From assembly GCA_036743055.1 (NCBI GenBank), contig DAINQE010000014.1:1-50778 (forward strand): DNA of 50,778 nucleotides, read 5' to 3'. Shown here one piece after another: positions 23,517 to 32,900 of this stretch. Each line of letters opens with the position of its first letter. Position 1 is the stretch's first letter. Source of the stretch: Sabulitectum sp036743055. GTDB taxonomy: Bacteria; Fermentibacterota; Fermentibacteria; Fermentibacterales; JCC-6. The notes under the pieces were generated by a model, which saw only the letters and a list, made by a program, of their open reading frames with translations, ran no database searches and was not told the origin of the DNA. The translations under genes and the position numbers were made by a program.

Positions 23517-24407
23517 CGCCGTCATGGTAAGCGCTACTGCGACCATCTCCCTTCTGCTGAGCCTTTCCCCGTATATGAAGCGTCCTCCCAGGCAGATAAG
23601 CGCGATGGAGCCGGAACTGTAGGCCGGGAAGACCACCGCTGCCGGAAGCTGAGAAAGGGCGTTGATCAGGAAGAATGAAGCGAAGAAGTTAGGCACTCCC
23701 ACCGCCAGTCCGGTGATGACCTCGCTGGCCTTCGGTCTGCCGTGTACCTTGAAGAGGCTCACCAGGAGAGCAGTGAAGAAAAGGCAGAAAAGGAACAGGT
23801 CCTTCATCTGGATCATCCCGTACCTCTGATAGAGCTTGTTGGTGAATTCGGATATACCGCATGAGAGAAAGAGCAGAAGAAGTACTGGTCTCGCTTCCCT
23901 GAATGGGTTCAGGCCCCCTGAGAACCTCAGGTTGGACGTGGCTATGGCCGCCAGGGCCAGGGCCATGCCGGCCCACTGGAGTCCGGTGGGGTATTCCCTC
24001 CAGAAGATTACACTGAGGATCATGGGGACCAGTATCCCCATTTTGGCGTAGCTCCCGGCCATACCGACACCTGATTCCTTTACGGAGCGCTGGTAGTAGT
24101 AGAATCCCAGGAAGTAGAGAACGCCTGTGGGCACGCCGATTACAAGCGCCCATAGCGCCGTGCTCCCATGCCCCAGGAATCCGTCGGTGGTGTGTCCTTC
24201 CTGAAGCTGCGCGAAAAGCTCCTGAAACGACCCCATGGGAATGTACCGGAAAAGCCCTTTCCGAAGAACGAGGAACAGTGAGACCACGGTAGCGGTCAGG
24301 TAGTTTGCGGAGAGGATCACGAACCGCTGGTGGTTCCTCTCCTCCCCGTGCTTCAGTATCAGGGCTATCGCAGTGCTGCAGGCTATCGCGGCAAGCAGGT
24401 GGAGCAT
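23490..24407 (-). CDS. EamA/DMT-family transporter
   Basis: 305 residues with about ten membrane segments and two EamA halves, each with the terminal YGERLSRREMVAVALTMTALL-type or FWREYPTGLQWAGMALALAA-type segment. Drug/metabolite exporter family; substrate unknown. GGGAAAG precedes the ATG. Confidence 0.82.
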   Translation of the reverse strand: MLHLLAAIACSTAIALILKHGEERNHQRFVILSANYLTATVVSLFLVLRKGLFRYIPMGSFQELFAQLQEGHTTDGFLGHGSTALWALVIGVPTGVLYFLGFYYYQRSVKESGVGMAGSYAKMGILVPMILSVIFWREYPTGLQWAGMALALAAIATSNLRFSGGLNPFREARPVLLLLFLSCGISEFTNKLYQRYGMIQMKDLFLFCLFFTALLVSLFKVHGRPKASEVITGLAVGVPNFFASFFLINALSQLPAAVVFPAYSSGSIALICLGGRFIYGERLSRREMVAVALTMTALLLINLRA

Positions 24408-24454
24408 TCTTTCCCGTCATGCAGTTTCTTATGGTGCGTGATAGTGAGTGGAAT

Positions 24455-24460
24455 TATACT
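24455..24460 (+). promoter_or_regulatory. Candidate -10 element before zinc-ribbon protein gene
   Basis: TATACT about 25 bases upstream of the ATG, leaving room for a short leader with AAGGAGG. No convincing -35 hexamer is seen. Confidence 0.3.
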
Positions 24461-24485
24461 ATCCTTCAACGAGAAGGAGGGAAGA

Positions 24486-25586
24486 ATGGCGCATCAGATA
24501 GACTGTCCGTCATGCGGAGCTTCGGTCACGGTGAAAAGGGGACAGTACTCCGCGGTATGCAGCTACTGCGGCAATTCCGTAATAATACCAGGAGAGCACA
24601 TGGAATCCTCTCACCAGCAGACGGTCCAGAGCTCCGGGGCCGGATGCGGCAGGGGTGTCGCCCTTGTGGCCGGTCTTGCAGGGCTCCTGGTAGTAGGGGG
24701 AGCCGCCCTTGTATTCTATCTGGCCGCTGCATCCGAGGACCAGCCCTTCAAGAATCCCATCACCACCACCTTTTTCCAGGGCGGAGTATCGCCTGAGCTG
24801 GAGTTCGGCGGGTCTGGGACCGGGAGGGGTTACTTCGACGATCCTGAATGCATCGCATCCGACGGCGATGGCAATATCTATGTGGGTGAAAGGGAGTCCT
24901 GCAGGGTCCAGGTGTTCGACGATGCGGGTAACTTCCTCCGTCAGTGGTCCTTCGCCCGACCTGGTGAGTACTACCTGAGCTCCATGTCCGCTTCCTGCGA
25001 CGGTACTCTGTTCATGGCTTATGACAGCGAGGTCTTCGTTCATGACGGAGAAACAGGAGAGCTTCTGGGAATGCTCCACCACCCCGACGGATGGGGTTTC
25101 GAGGATGTGGACGTGTCCCCTGGTGACGGCATCGCCGCGTCCTGGTACTGTAACCGGGACGACCTGCTCCTCTACGACCCGGAGGGGAACATGATAACCC
25201 ATGTCCGTGAGGCGGTGAGCGGTGTTACCGGCGACAGCGAACTTTCAATGATCGTAGCAGCCGGGAACGCAGGCGAGACCTACCTCTTCGGCTCATTCAA
25301 TTCAGCGGTGCTGGTGTACGATACCGGCGGCCGGTTCACCGACCGGTTCGGAAATGATGAGATGTTTTCAATGGTCTTCGACATGGATATCGATCCCGAG
25401 GGAAGGATATGGGTGAGCGATTTCGGCGACCTGAAGGTATTCAGCGGGGCGGGAGAGTTCGTCACCACCGTTGACCCCGGGGTGAGCGTGTACGGCTTCA
25501 CCATAGACGACGATATGCGCCTCTGGGCGATCACCGCCAACGATACCGTAGTGATGTTCAGCATCAGGGATATGATGGGAGAATGA
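24486..25586 (+). CDS. Zinc-ribbon, single-pass membrane protein with NHL-type beta-propeller
   Basis: 366 residues. A zinc ribbon at residues 6-27 (CPSCGAS and CSYCGNS), a linker with CGRG, one membrane segment (~56-78), then a beta-propeller of six NHL-like blades with recurring DGDGNIYVGE, CRVQVFDDAGNFL, LLLYDPEGN, VYDTGGRFTDRFG and DIDPEGRIWVSDFG. The topology suggests a cytoplasmic zinc ribbon with the propeller outside, linking an internal partner with an external ligand. ATG has AAGGAGG upstream. It is two bases from tpx. Function unknown. Confidence 0.65.
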   Translation: MAHQIDCPSCGASVTVKRGQYSAVCSYCGNSVIIPGEHMESSHQQTVQSSGAGCGRGVALVAGLAGLLVVGGAALVFYLAAASEDQPFKNPITTTFFQGGVSPELEFGGSGTGRGYFDDPECIASDGDGNIYVGERESCRVQVFDDAGNFLRQWSFARPGEYYLSSMSASCDGTLFMAYDSEVFVHDGETGELLGMLHHPDGWGFEDVDVSPGDGIAASWYCNRDDLLLYDPEGNMITHVREAVSGVTGDSELSMIVAAGNAGETYLFGSFNSAVLVYDTGGRFTDRFGNDEMFSMVFDMDIDPEGRIWVSDFGDLKVFSGAGEFVTTVDPGVSVYGFTIDDDMRLWAITANDTVVMFSIRDMMGE

Positions 25587-25587
25587 C

Positions 25588-26094
25588 ATGGGAACAGTTA
25601 CGCTCAAGGGCAATCAGGTGGAAACATCGGGAGCTCTCCCGGAAGAGGGGAACAGGGCCCCGGACTTCAGGCTGACGGCAACCGACCTTTCCATGAAGGA
25701 ACTCAGGGATTATCAGGGAAAGAAAAAGGTGCTCAACATCTTCCCAAGCATCGACACGGGGGTATGCGCCGCATCCGTGAGAAGGTTCAACGCCGAGGCT
25801 TCATCCCTGGAGGGGGCCGTTGTCCTCTGCATCTCCGCCGACCTTCCCTTTGCCCATTCCAGGTTTTGCGAGATAGAAGGGCTTGACAATGTCGTTCCCC
25901 TCTCCGTGTTCCGCTCTCCCGATTTCGGCAGGAACTACGGAGTGATGATGACATCCGGCCCCCTTGCCGGTCTCCTGGCAAGGGCGGTTGTGGTACTTGA
26001 TCAGTCAGATCTGGTGATCTACACCCAGCTGGTCCCGGAGATAGGCGAGGAACCGGACTATGAAGCGGCCCTGGAGGTTCTGAGATCCCTCTGA
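25588..26094 (+). CDS. tpx: Thiol peroxidase
   Basis: 168 residues. Peroxiredoxin that reduces peroxides with thioredoxin. Peroxidatic Cys60 in PSIDTGVCAASVRRFN and resolving Cys94 in SRFCEIEGLDNV match E. coli Tpx Cys61 and Cys95. N terminus has the expected GNQVETSG. The gene begins two bases after the propeller gene and ends in the CTGA overlap with the next gene. Confidence 0.93.
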   Translation: MGTVTLKGNQVETSGALPEEGNRAPDFRLTATDLSMKELRDYQGKKKVLNIFPSIDTGVCAASVRRFNAEASSLEGAVVLCISADLPFAHSRFCEIEGLDNVVPLSVFRSPDFGRNYGVMMTSGPLAGLLARAVVVLDQSDLVIYTQLVPEIGEEPDYEAALEVLRSL

Positions 26095-26732
26095 TCACCT
26101 GGCTGGTCCTGTCGCTGCCGGTGGTAGGTTCCGCGGAATGGCCTCTCTCTTCCGATGGGGATTTGGCCATCGTCTGGCCCGTGGTGGTCTGCGGCGAACC
26201 CCAGGCAGGGGAGATCAACGGAGTTCTGGATTATCGGCAGGTTACCGGGGAATCGCTCTGGGAGACCGTTACGAACTACCGTGAATTCGGGCGGGGAATA
26301 ACATCATCTGACTACAGGGTGAACCACCTCGATGATGACTTTCTGGATATAACCGTTTCCTGGAGCTTCGTCGGGGCCTATCCTTCGGAGCACGAGAGGT
26401 CATTCCTCTTCAGCCTGGAGACCGGAATGGTTCAGGAGCCGGCGGACCTCTTCGCACCGGAAGCAATGGAGGCCCTTGCCGTTCTGTGCAATGAGAAGCT
26501 TTCCCGGAACATTCAGGCAGAAACGGCCATGGATCCGCCTGTAAGCGCTCAGAGGGATCATGTCTTTACCGTGGAGCATCTTGCAACGGCTGGAATGCGC
26601 AGCGAGGGCATTGTTTTCCTATACCCGTTCGACTATCCGCATGCCTTTAAGGCAGCAGAACCCGATGGGGAGCCTTTCTTCACCTGGAGCGAACTGGAGG
26701 GATACCTGCTTCCAGGGATCGCAAGACGGTGA
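26091..26732 (+). CDS. DUF3298-like exported protein, apparent CTG start
   Basis: About 213 residues if read from CTG 26091. From there it encodes an uninterrupted signal-like segment ITWLVLSLPVVGSAEW; no ATG, GTG or TTG exists between the upstream in-frame stop (26061) and GTG 26121, and starting at that GTG would remove the hydrophobic core. The CTG overlaps the tpx stop as CTGA, the same geometry as the ATGA and GTGA joints elsewhere, and GGAGG lies 13 bases upstream. The mature part has a two-part pattern (SFLFSLETGMVQEPADLF; GIVFLYPFDYPHAF; FTWSELEGYLLPG) resembling the C-terminal domain of RsiV-type DUF3298 proteins. Its stop codon abuts the tyrS stop. Confidence 0.55.
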   Translation: MITWLVLSLPVVGSAEWPLSSDGDLAIVWPVVVCGEPQAGEINGVLDYRQVTGESLWETVTNYREFGRGITSSDYRVNHLDDDFLDITVSWSFVGAYPSEHERSFLFSLETGMVQEPADLFAPEAMEALAVLCNEKLSRNIQAETAMDPPVSAQRDHVFTVEHLATAGMRSEGIVFLYPFDYPHAFKAAEPDGEPFFTWSELEGYLLPGIARR

Positions 26733-27791
26733 TCAGCCGGTGAACTTCACCCGGTGATACTTCTTCTTGCCCTTTCGGAGCAGGAGAACGCCTTCCTCGG
26801 GAAGTGCGGGGTCCACATGGGCAAGGGGGTCGTCCACCCTTTCTCCCTGGATGTACAGTCCACCCTGTGAGGCCATCCTCCTGACCTCTGCCCGGCTTCC
26901 GCACAGACCCGTATCTGTGAAGAGGTCAAGGGCGTTCATGCCGCTTGCGAGCCTCTCCGCGGGGATCTCAGTGGTGGGGGCCTCCTCCTGGCTGCCTCCC
27001 CCTTCGAAGAGGGCCTTGGACGCATCCCTGGCCTTTTCCGCCTCGGTCTTCCCGTGCGCTATGGAGGTTGCCTCCATGGCCAGCCTTTCCTTCGCCTTCC
27101 TGATGTCAGCTCCCTGGAGCTTCTCGTAACCGGCTATCTCCTCCATGGGCATGAAGGTGTACAGCTTCATGAAGTAGACGGCGTCCCGGTCGTCTACGTT
27201 CATCCAGAACTGGTAGTAGTCATAGGGTGAGGTAAGTTCAGCATCGAGCCAGATCGCTCCGCCCGGCTGGGACTTGCTCATCTTCTCCCCTGTGGATGTG
27301 GTGACGAGGGGGCAGGTGAATCCGTAGGCCTCGGCNNNNNNNNNNNNNNNNNNNNNNNNNNNNNNNNNNNNNNNNNNNNNNNNNNNNNNNNNNNNNNNNN
27401 NNNNNNNNNNNNNNNNNNNNNNNNNNNNNNNNNNNTCCGCTTCCCCGGGACCGTCGCCGAACTTCAGGAACCTCTTCATCTGGGTTTTCAGGCTCTCCGC
27501 CCATGCTGCTACTGTTTCCCTGCTTTCCAGGGTTCTCTCCGCGGACCTGCCGGATGGGTCTCCAACAAGCGCGGTTGCTCCTCCGATGAGGATCACCGGC
27601 TTGTGCCCGGCCCTCTGCAGGTGGCTGGCTATCATCAGCGGGACCAGATGCCCGAGGTGAAGGCTTTCGGCGGTTGCGTCGAAACCTATATAGAAGGTCG
27701 TGGAGCTGCGGGCGAGGAGTTCGTTCAGCTTCTCTTCGCTGGTGGTCTGGTAGACCAGGCTTCTGTCGTTAAGCTCCCGAAGCACTTCCAT
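26733..27791 (-). CDS. tyrS: Tyrosyl-tRNA synthetase, interrupted by assembly gap
   Basis: Class I aminoacyl-tRNA synthetase. HLGH signature at SLHLGHL, GGATALVGDPSGR, the KMSKS loop GEKMSKS, DYYQFWMN, and a C-terminal S4 domain (LCGSRAEVRRMASQGGLYIQG) are visible. The 100-N gap replaces the middle of the catalytic domain. In E. coli TyrRS the same interval holds about 95-100 residues, so the true gap is near 300 bases rather than 100. Start at ATG 27791 because AAGGAG lies seven bases upstream; the GTG 15 bases earlier lacks this. Confidence 0.93.
   Translation of the reverse strand: MEVLRELNDRSLVYQTTSEEKLNELLARSSTTFYIGFDATAESLHLGHLVPLMIASHLQRAGHKPVILIGGATALVGDPSGRSAERTLESRETVAAWAESLKTQMKRFLKFGDGPGEAXXXXXXXXXXXXXXXXXXXXXXXXXXXXXXXXXXAEAYGFTCPLVTTSTGEKMSKSQPGGAIWLDAELTSPYDYYQFWMNVDDRDAVYFMKLYTFMPMEEIAGYEKLQGADIRKAKERLAMEATSIAHGKTEAEKARDASKALFEGGGSQEEAPTTEIPAERLASGMNALDLFTDTGLCGSRAEVRRMASQGGLYIQGERVDDPLAHVDPALPEEGVLLLRKGKKKYHRVKFTG
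27336..27435. other. Assembly gap (100 N)
   Basis: Exactly 100 N, inside tyrS. By comparison with E. coli TyrRS, roughly 300 bases should lie here, so the number of N does not reflect real distance. Confidence 0.98.
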
Positions 27792-27884
27792 CTTACGCTC
27801 CTTCACGGTGTTGGTTAAGGCATCTGGCGACAGTAACCATTTTTCTGTATTTTGTCAACGAACTGCAGAAAGGGAAACCCACAA

Positions 27885-28505
27885 ATGGAAATAATCGAAT
27901 TCGAGCATCCTGTTGCCAGGGATTTTGTTACGCGCCTGCGCAGGCACGACGCCCCCCCCTCCAGGTTCCGGGCGTATTCGGCGAGGCTGGCCTACCTCCT
28001 GGCTGTGGAGGCAACCAGGGACCTGAAGACCGTTCCCGCCCAGGTAACCACCCCTCTGGAGACAACCCTGGGGGAAGTGCTGGTGGATCCTCCGGTGATC
28101 GTGCCGATACTTCGGGCCGGTCTGGGGATACTCGGCGCTTTCCAGGACCTCCTCCCCGATTCGCCTGTGGCCTTCATCGGAATGAGCAGGAACGATAATA
28201 CCGGAGAGCCAAGCTGGCACTACTCATCGATCCCCAATGTTGCCGGCAGGAAGGTCCTCGTCCTGGATCCCATGCTGGCCACCGGGGGAACCGCAGGGGC
28301 GGTGATAGAGTATCTCTTCAGCAAACGGGCTTCCGAGGTCATCCTCGTCTCTGTGGTTGCGGCGCCCGAGGGCATAGCGAAACTGCAGGAGTTCGAGAAT
28401 CTTACCATCATAACGGTCTGCGTGGACAGGGAGCTGGATTCCAACTGGTTCATCCGTCCCGGTCTTGGCGACTACGGAGACAGGCTTTTCGCCGACAACT
28501 GCTGA
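27885..28505 (+). CDS. upp: Uracil phosphoribosyltransferase
   Basis: 206 residues. Salvages uracil to UMP with PRPP. VPILRAGLGI, the PRPP loop VLDPMLATGGTA, and the C-terminal uracil-binding DRELDSNWFIRPGLGDYGDR (GDYGDR) are present. ATG 27885 is chosen because family members begin just before this point. Divergent from tyrS with ~90 bases between starts; no clear promoter consensus seen there. Confidence 0.92.
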   Translation: MEIIEFEHPVARDFVTRLRRHDAPPSRFRAYSARLAYLLAVEATRDLKTVPAQVTTPLETTLGEVLVDPPVIVPILRAGLGILGAFQDLLPDSPVAFIGMSRNDNTGEPSWHYSSIPNVAGRKVLVLDPMLATGGTAGAVIEYLFSKRASEVILVSVVAAPEGIAKLQEFENLTIITVCVDRELDSNWFIRPGLGDYGDRLFADNC

Positions 28506-28522
28506 TCCCGACGGGAGGACCA

Positions 28523-29926
28523 TTGCTGCGCCACAGAAGGAACATCGCAGCGGTGCTGCTTATAACCGCCGCCGCTTTCGTCACATGGCTTCTAATAGGC
28601 ACCGAAGGCAGGGTTTCGGGGGAGCCCTGGGGGTTCTCCTCCGAACTCAGGGCCATGGATTCCTGCAGGACCCTCATGCTGGCGGAGATGGCCGATACCG
28701 TCGAGGTTCTCACCTCAACGATCGGTGAGGGCTTCCTTGGCGGAGCGGTGCGGGAGCTTGGGCTATCCGGCGGGCAGTACATGGCAACCTGCAACGTGCT
28801 CATGGACAGCCTGGGATGGTCGGTCCAGAGAACCGGCGACACACTCACCGCCATCTACTGCAGAGGAATCCTCTCCGAGGTGAGGGCTTTTCCTCGGAAC
28901 AGAAGGGGCTTCTACAGGGTCTCCTTCCTTGAGGGCAGCCCTTCCAGCTGGGAGTATGTTCCCCAGGAAAGGTGGGTTAGGCAGCGGGCCATATTCTGCG
29001 TCGTATCCACCACGGTGTGGGACGCATTGTGGGACACCGCCATCCCCTCTGATCTGACCCCTTCGGGAATGCTCCTCACATCCAGGGATTCTTCCAGGGC
29101 GGTGGGGTACATCTCCGAGCTGCAGCGGGAACTCACCGACAGGCTTTTCTGCTACGATATCGACTTCTATTACGATGTTCAGGTGGGCGACAGCCTCTGG
29201 ATACTCATAGAGGAGAACCGATATCCGGTTGACGGTGAAACGGGTTTCGGCAGGATCATTGCAGCTAAGTACCGTTTCGCCGCAGGAGGGGTCGCAGAAG
29301 CACTGCCTTTCTTCCACAGACCCCAGGAAGCGGAGGAGGCTGAGATCATCCTCGACCATTACCACCGCGACGGGGCTTCCCTGAGGACGATGTTCCTGAA
29401 GATGCCCGTGCCCTACGGCAGGATAAGCTCCGGGTACTCCTCCGCAAGGATGCATCCCGTTCTGGGATACACCAGGGCCCACAGGGGAATAGACTACGCA
29501 GCTCCCCTGGGAACGGAGATATACGCCGTGGGCGACGGCACGATCACACAGAGGGGATGGAGCGGGGGATACGGAAACATAGTCAGGGTCAGGCACGCCA
29601 ACGGATACGAGACCGGTTACGGCCACATGAACGGGTTCGCCTCCGGCCACAGCGTTGGGAGCTACGTCCGCCAGGGCGAGATCATTGGCTATGTGGGCTC
29701 CACCGGTCTTTCCACAGGCCCCCATCTGCATTTCGAGATGAAGAAGAACGGCTCCTATGTGAACCCTGCGGAGGAGATAGTGCCCCCTGCCGATCCCCTT
29801 GAGGGCCAGGAACTGGAACGCTTCCTGGCGGAGCTGCCGGTCCTCGAGGCCCAGTGGAGCCTTCTTTCGGGAATGGACCTTCCCGTACCCGCCGTGGAAC
29901 CTGAACCGGAGACGCCTGCAGAGTGA
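28523..29926 (+). CDS. M23-family metallopeptidase (Csd3/OapA-like)
   Basis: 467 residues. Membrane anchor at residues ~8-26, a central region with the layout of Csd3-like proteins (DRLFCYDIDFYYDVQVGDSL, AAKYRF), then a peptidase M23 domain with HRGIDYA (His and Asp zinc ligands), YGHM, and GPHLHFEM. Likely cleaves peptidoglycan cross-links in the periplasm; all zinc ligands are present. A Pro/Glu-rich tail ends the protein. TTG start with GGGAGG upstream; GTGA overlap with mfd. Confidence 0.85.
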   Translation: MLRHRRNIAAVLLITAAAFVTWLLIGTEGRVSGEPWGFSSELRAMDSCRTLMLAEMADTVEVLTSTIGEGFLGGAVRELGLSGGQYMATCNVLMDSLGWSVQRTGDTLTAIYCRGILSEVRAFPRNRRGFYRVSFLEGSPSSWEYVPQERWVRQRAIFCVVSTTVWDALWDTAIPSDLTPSGMLLTSRDSSRAVGYISELQRELTDRLFCYDIDFYYDVQVGDSLWILIEENRYPVDGETGFGRIIAAKYRFAAGGVAEALPFFHRPQEAEEAEIILDHYHRDGASLRTMFLKMPVPYGRISSGYSSARMHPVLGYTRAHRGIDYAAPLGTEIYAVGDGTITQRGWSGGYGNIVRVRHANGYETGYGHMNGFASGHSVGSYVRQGEIIGYVGSTGLSTGPHLHFEMKKNGSYVNPAEEIVPPADPLEGQELERFLAELPVLEAQWSLLSGMDLPVPAVEPEPETPAE

Positions 29927-32900
29927 GCTCCTGGGCAGCCGACGAGTTCTTCTGGGATACGGTCTTCTCCAGGATGCTGGACAGCCTGGGGGAAAAGCCG
30001 AGGACAACAGCCGGGGGTCTCGGGGGAGCATCCCTGGCGATGGCGGTGGTTTCCGCCCACAGGCTGGCCGGTCCTACCATCGTTGTTGCACCCACGGTGA
30101 CCACCGCGGAATCCATAAGGGATGACATCAGGTCGATAACAGGCAGGGAAGTCCTGTATTTCCCGGCCTATGAAACCCTTCCGTATCAGGGCGAGGAAGC
30201 CCACCAGGGAGTCATTGCCGACAGGGTCGAATGCCTTGCGGGGCTGGCATCTGCAAGGCCAGATACACTGGTGGTGGTGCCGGCCAGGGCACTGACAAAG
30301 AAACTTCCCCCCAGGGATTCCTTTCAGACCCTCTCCCTCTACCGCGGTATGAGGATGGACCCGGCCAGGCTGGAAGGCTGGCTCCTTTCCGCAGGGTACA
30401 TCAAGGAAACGGCGGTCTACGAGCAGGGCAGATGGTCAAGAAGGGGAGGCATACTGGACATAGGGACATACGGTTCCGATAATCCAGTGAGACTGGAGTT
30501 CTTCGGCGACGAGATAGAATCCATAAGGATCTTCGATCAGCATTCCCAGAGAAGCATCAACAGGATCGGTTCGACGGTGATACTCCCCGCAAGGGAGGCG
30601 GTACTCGGTCCCGAACAGTGGGACAGGGCGGCGGATCTGATCCCTGAAGGCCATCCCCTGGAGGAGTTCATGTACGGTTCGGGGGGGTTCCCGGGGATCG
30701 AACACCACCTTCCCCTTTTCTTCAGCGAGCTGGACACCATCTTCGACTACCTGGCGGACATTGGGACTCTGATCCTTATAGAACCCTCAAGGCTCCGCTC
30801 GGTGATACAGGAGACCCTTTCCTCCCGGGTGGGAGGTTTCCCGGCGGACCTGCCCTTCACGATGGAGGATGTTTTCGCCGGGTGGGACGCCATCAGCCGT
30901 GGAATGGACGGCTGCGGGAGAGTGCTGGAGCACACCCTGGTTCCATCAGGTGATGTGGACTTCTACCTTCCCACTGAACCCCAGACAGGATTCATGGGAC
31001 ACAGGGAAGAGATGTTCCGCCAGATGCGAAGCTGGCTGAACGAGGGTTTCAGGATAGCCGTGGCATGCGACACTTCTGCGGAGCTGGGAACATTCAGGGC
31101 GCTCCTTCCGGAAGATCTTTCTGATTCCGTGGACCTTGTCCCCCTTTCGATCTCCGACGGATTCATAGCCAGGGACGCCCCTGGGGGAGGCATAGCCCTT
31201 CTCTGCGAAAGAAGGCTTCTCAGCACCAGGAGAAGACCCGAACGGGTCAGGAGATTCAGGGGCGGCGAAGTGCTTGCCTCCTGGGAGGAACTCCAGCCCG
31301 GTAATTTCGTCGTTCACGAGGCATACGGAATAGGGAGGTTCACAGGGCTGAAGAGGGTCTCCCTGGAGACCGGCGACATGGACTGCCTTGAGGTGGTCTA
31401 CAAGGATGATGACAAACTCCTGGTCCCCCTGGAGCAGATAGGACAGCTGCAGAAGTACCTGAGTCCCGGAGGAAGCGCCCCTTCCCTCGACAAGATCGGC
31501 GGGTCCTCCTGGTCCGGAAGGCTTTCAAGGGCTGCCAGAAAGGCCCATGAGATCGCAGGGCGCCTGGCCATTCTCTATGCTGAGAGGGCGGTGAGGAAGA
31601 GGACCCCACTCCCTCCGCCCGGTCATATGATGAAGGCCATGGAAGAGAGCTTCCCCTACGAGGAGACCCCGGACCAGGCCCATGCCATCGGCGCTGTCAT
31701 GAAGGATTACGCGCAGGATTCGCCCATGGACAGGCTGGTTTGCGGTGATGTGGGCTACGGCAAGACTGAAGTTGCCCTGCGGGCCGCATTCCGTGTGGCC
31801 GAAGCCGGGCACCAGGCCGCGGTGCTCGCCCCCACTACGGTGCTGGCAGAACAGCACTACAACACCTTCCGGGACAGGCTGGCGGAGTTTCCCCTCAGGG
31901 TAGACGTGCTCAGCAGGTTTCAGAGCCGCGCAGAACAGAAGCGTACCCTGGATGACCTGGCCCAGGGGGACGTGAACATAGTGGTGGGTACACACAGGCT
32001 CCTTCAGAAGGATGTGAGGTTTCACGACCTGGGGCTTCTTGTCATCGACGAGGAGCAGAGATTCGGGGTGAAGCAGAAGGAATACATCAGGGAGATGAAG
32101 GCCAACGTGGACACAATGACCATGACCGCAACACCAATACCCAGGACCCTCCACATGGCACTTTCCGGCTTCAGGGCCATATCCATTATCGCCACTCCCC
32201 CCAGGGACAGATATCCCATCCAGACCGAGATCACCACCTTCAACCGGGAGATCATAAAGAGAGCGGTTGCCAGGGAGCTGGAGAGGGACGGGCAGATTTT
32301 CTTCGTTCACAACAGGATAAGCACCATCGAAAAGGTGCGGTCGAAGCTGGAGGATTTCCTGGACATAGACATAGCCGTGGGTCACGGGCAGATGTCGCCT
32401 TCGCAGCTGGAGGACGTGATGCACTCCTTCATGGCGGGAAAGTACCAGATGCTTCTCTGTACGAGCATCATCGAATCGGGAATCGACCTTCCCAGGGTGA
32501 ATACCATGTTCATAGACAACGCCCAGAACTTCGGCCTTGCTGAACTCTACCAGCTCAGGGGCAGGGTGGGGAGGAGCCATCACAGGGCATACTGCTACCT
32601 GCTCACCCCTGGAGGGCTGGGAAAACTGAAGCCCGAGGGCAGAAGCAGGCTGGAGGCGGTACAAAGGTACACCAGGCTGGGAAGCGGATGGCATATCGCG
32701 ATGCGGGACCTTGAACTCCGGGGGGCTGGAGAGTTCCTGGGAGCCGGACAGAGCGGTCAGGTGGATGCAGTGGGATATTCCATGTTCGAGGAGCTCCTCG
32801 CCAGGGAGGTAAGTCTCCTGAAGGGAGAAAAAGGAGGCGACAAAAGGGCACCTGGCACCCGTGTGGAGATACCCGGAGCGGCCTACATACCCGAGGAGTA

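Noticed and set aside
26121..26123. GTG 26121 as start of the DUF3298-like gene
   Set aside because: It would delete the signal peptide's hydrophobic core and has no Shine-Dalgarno sequence; CTG 26091 fits better, though not proven.
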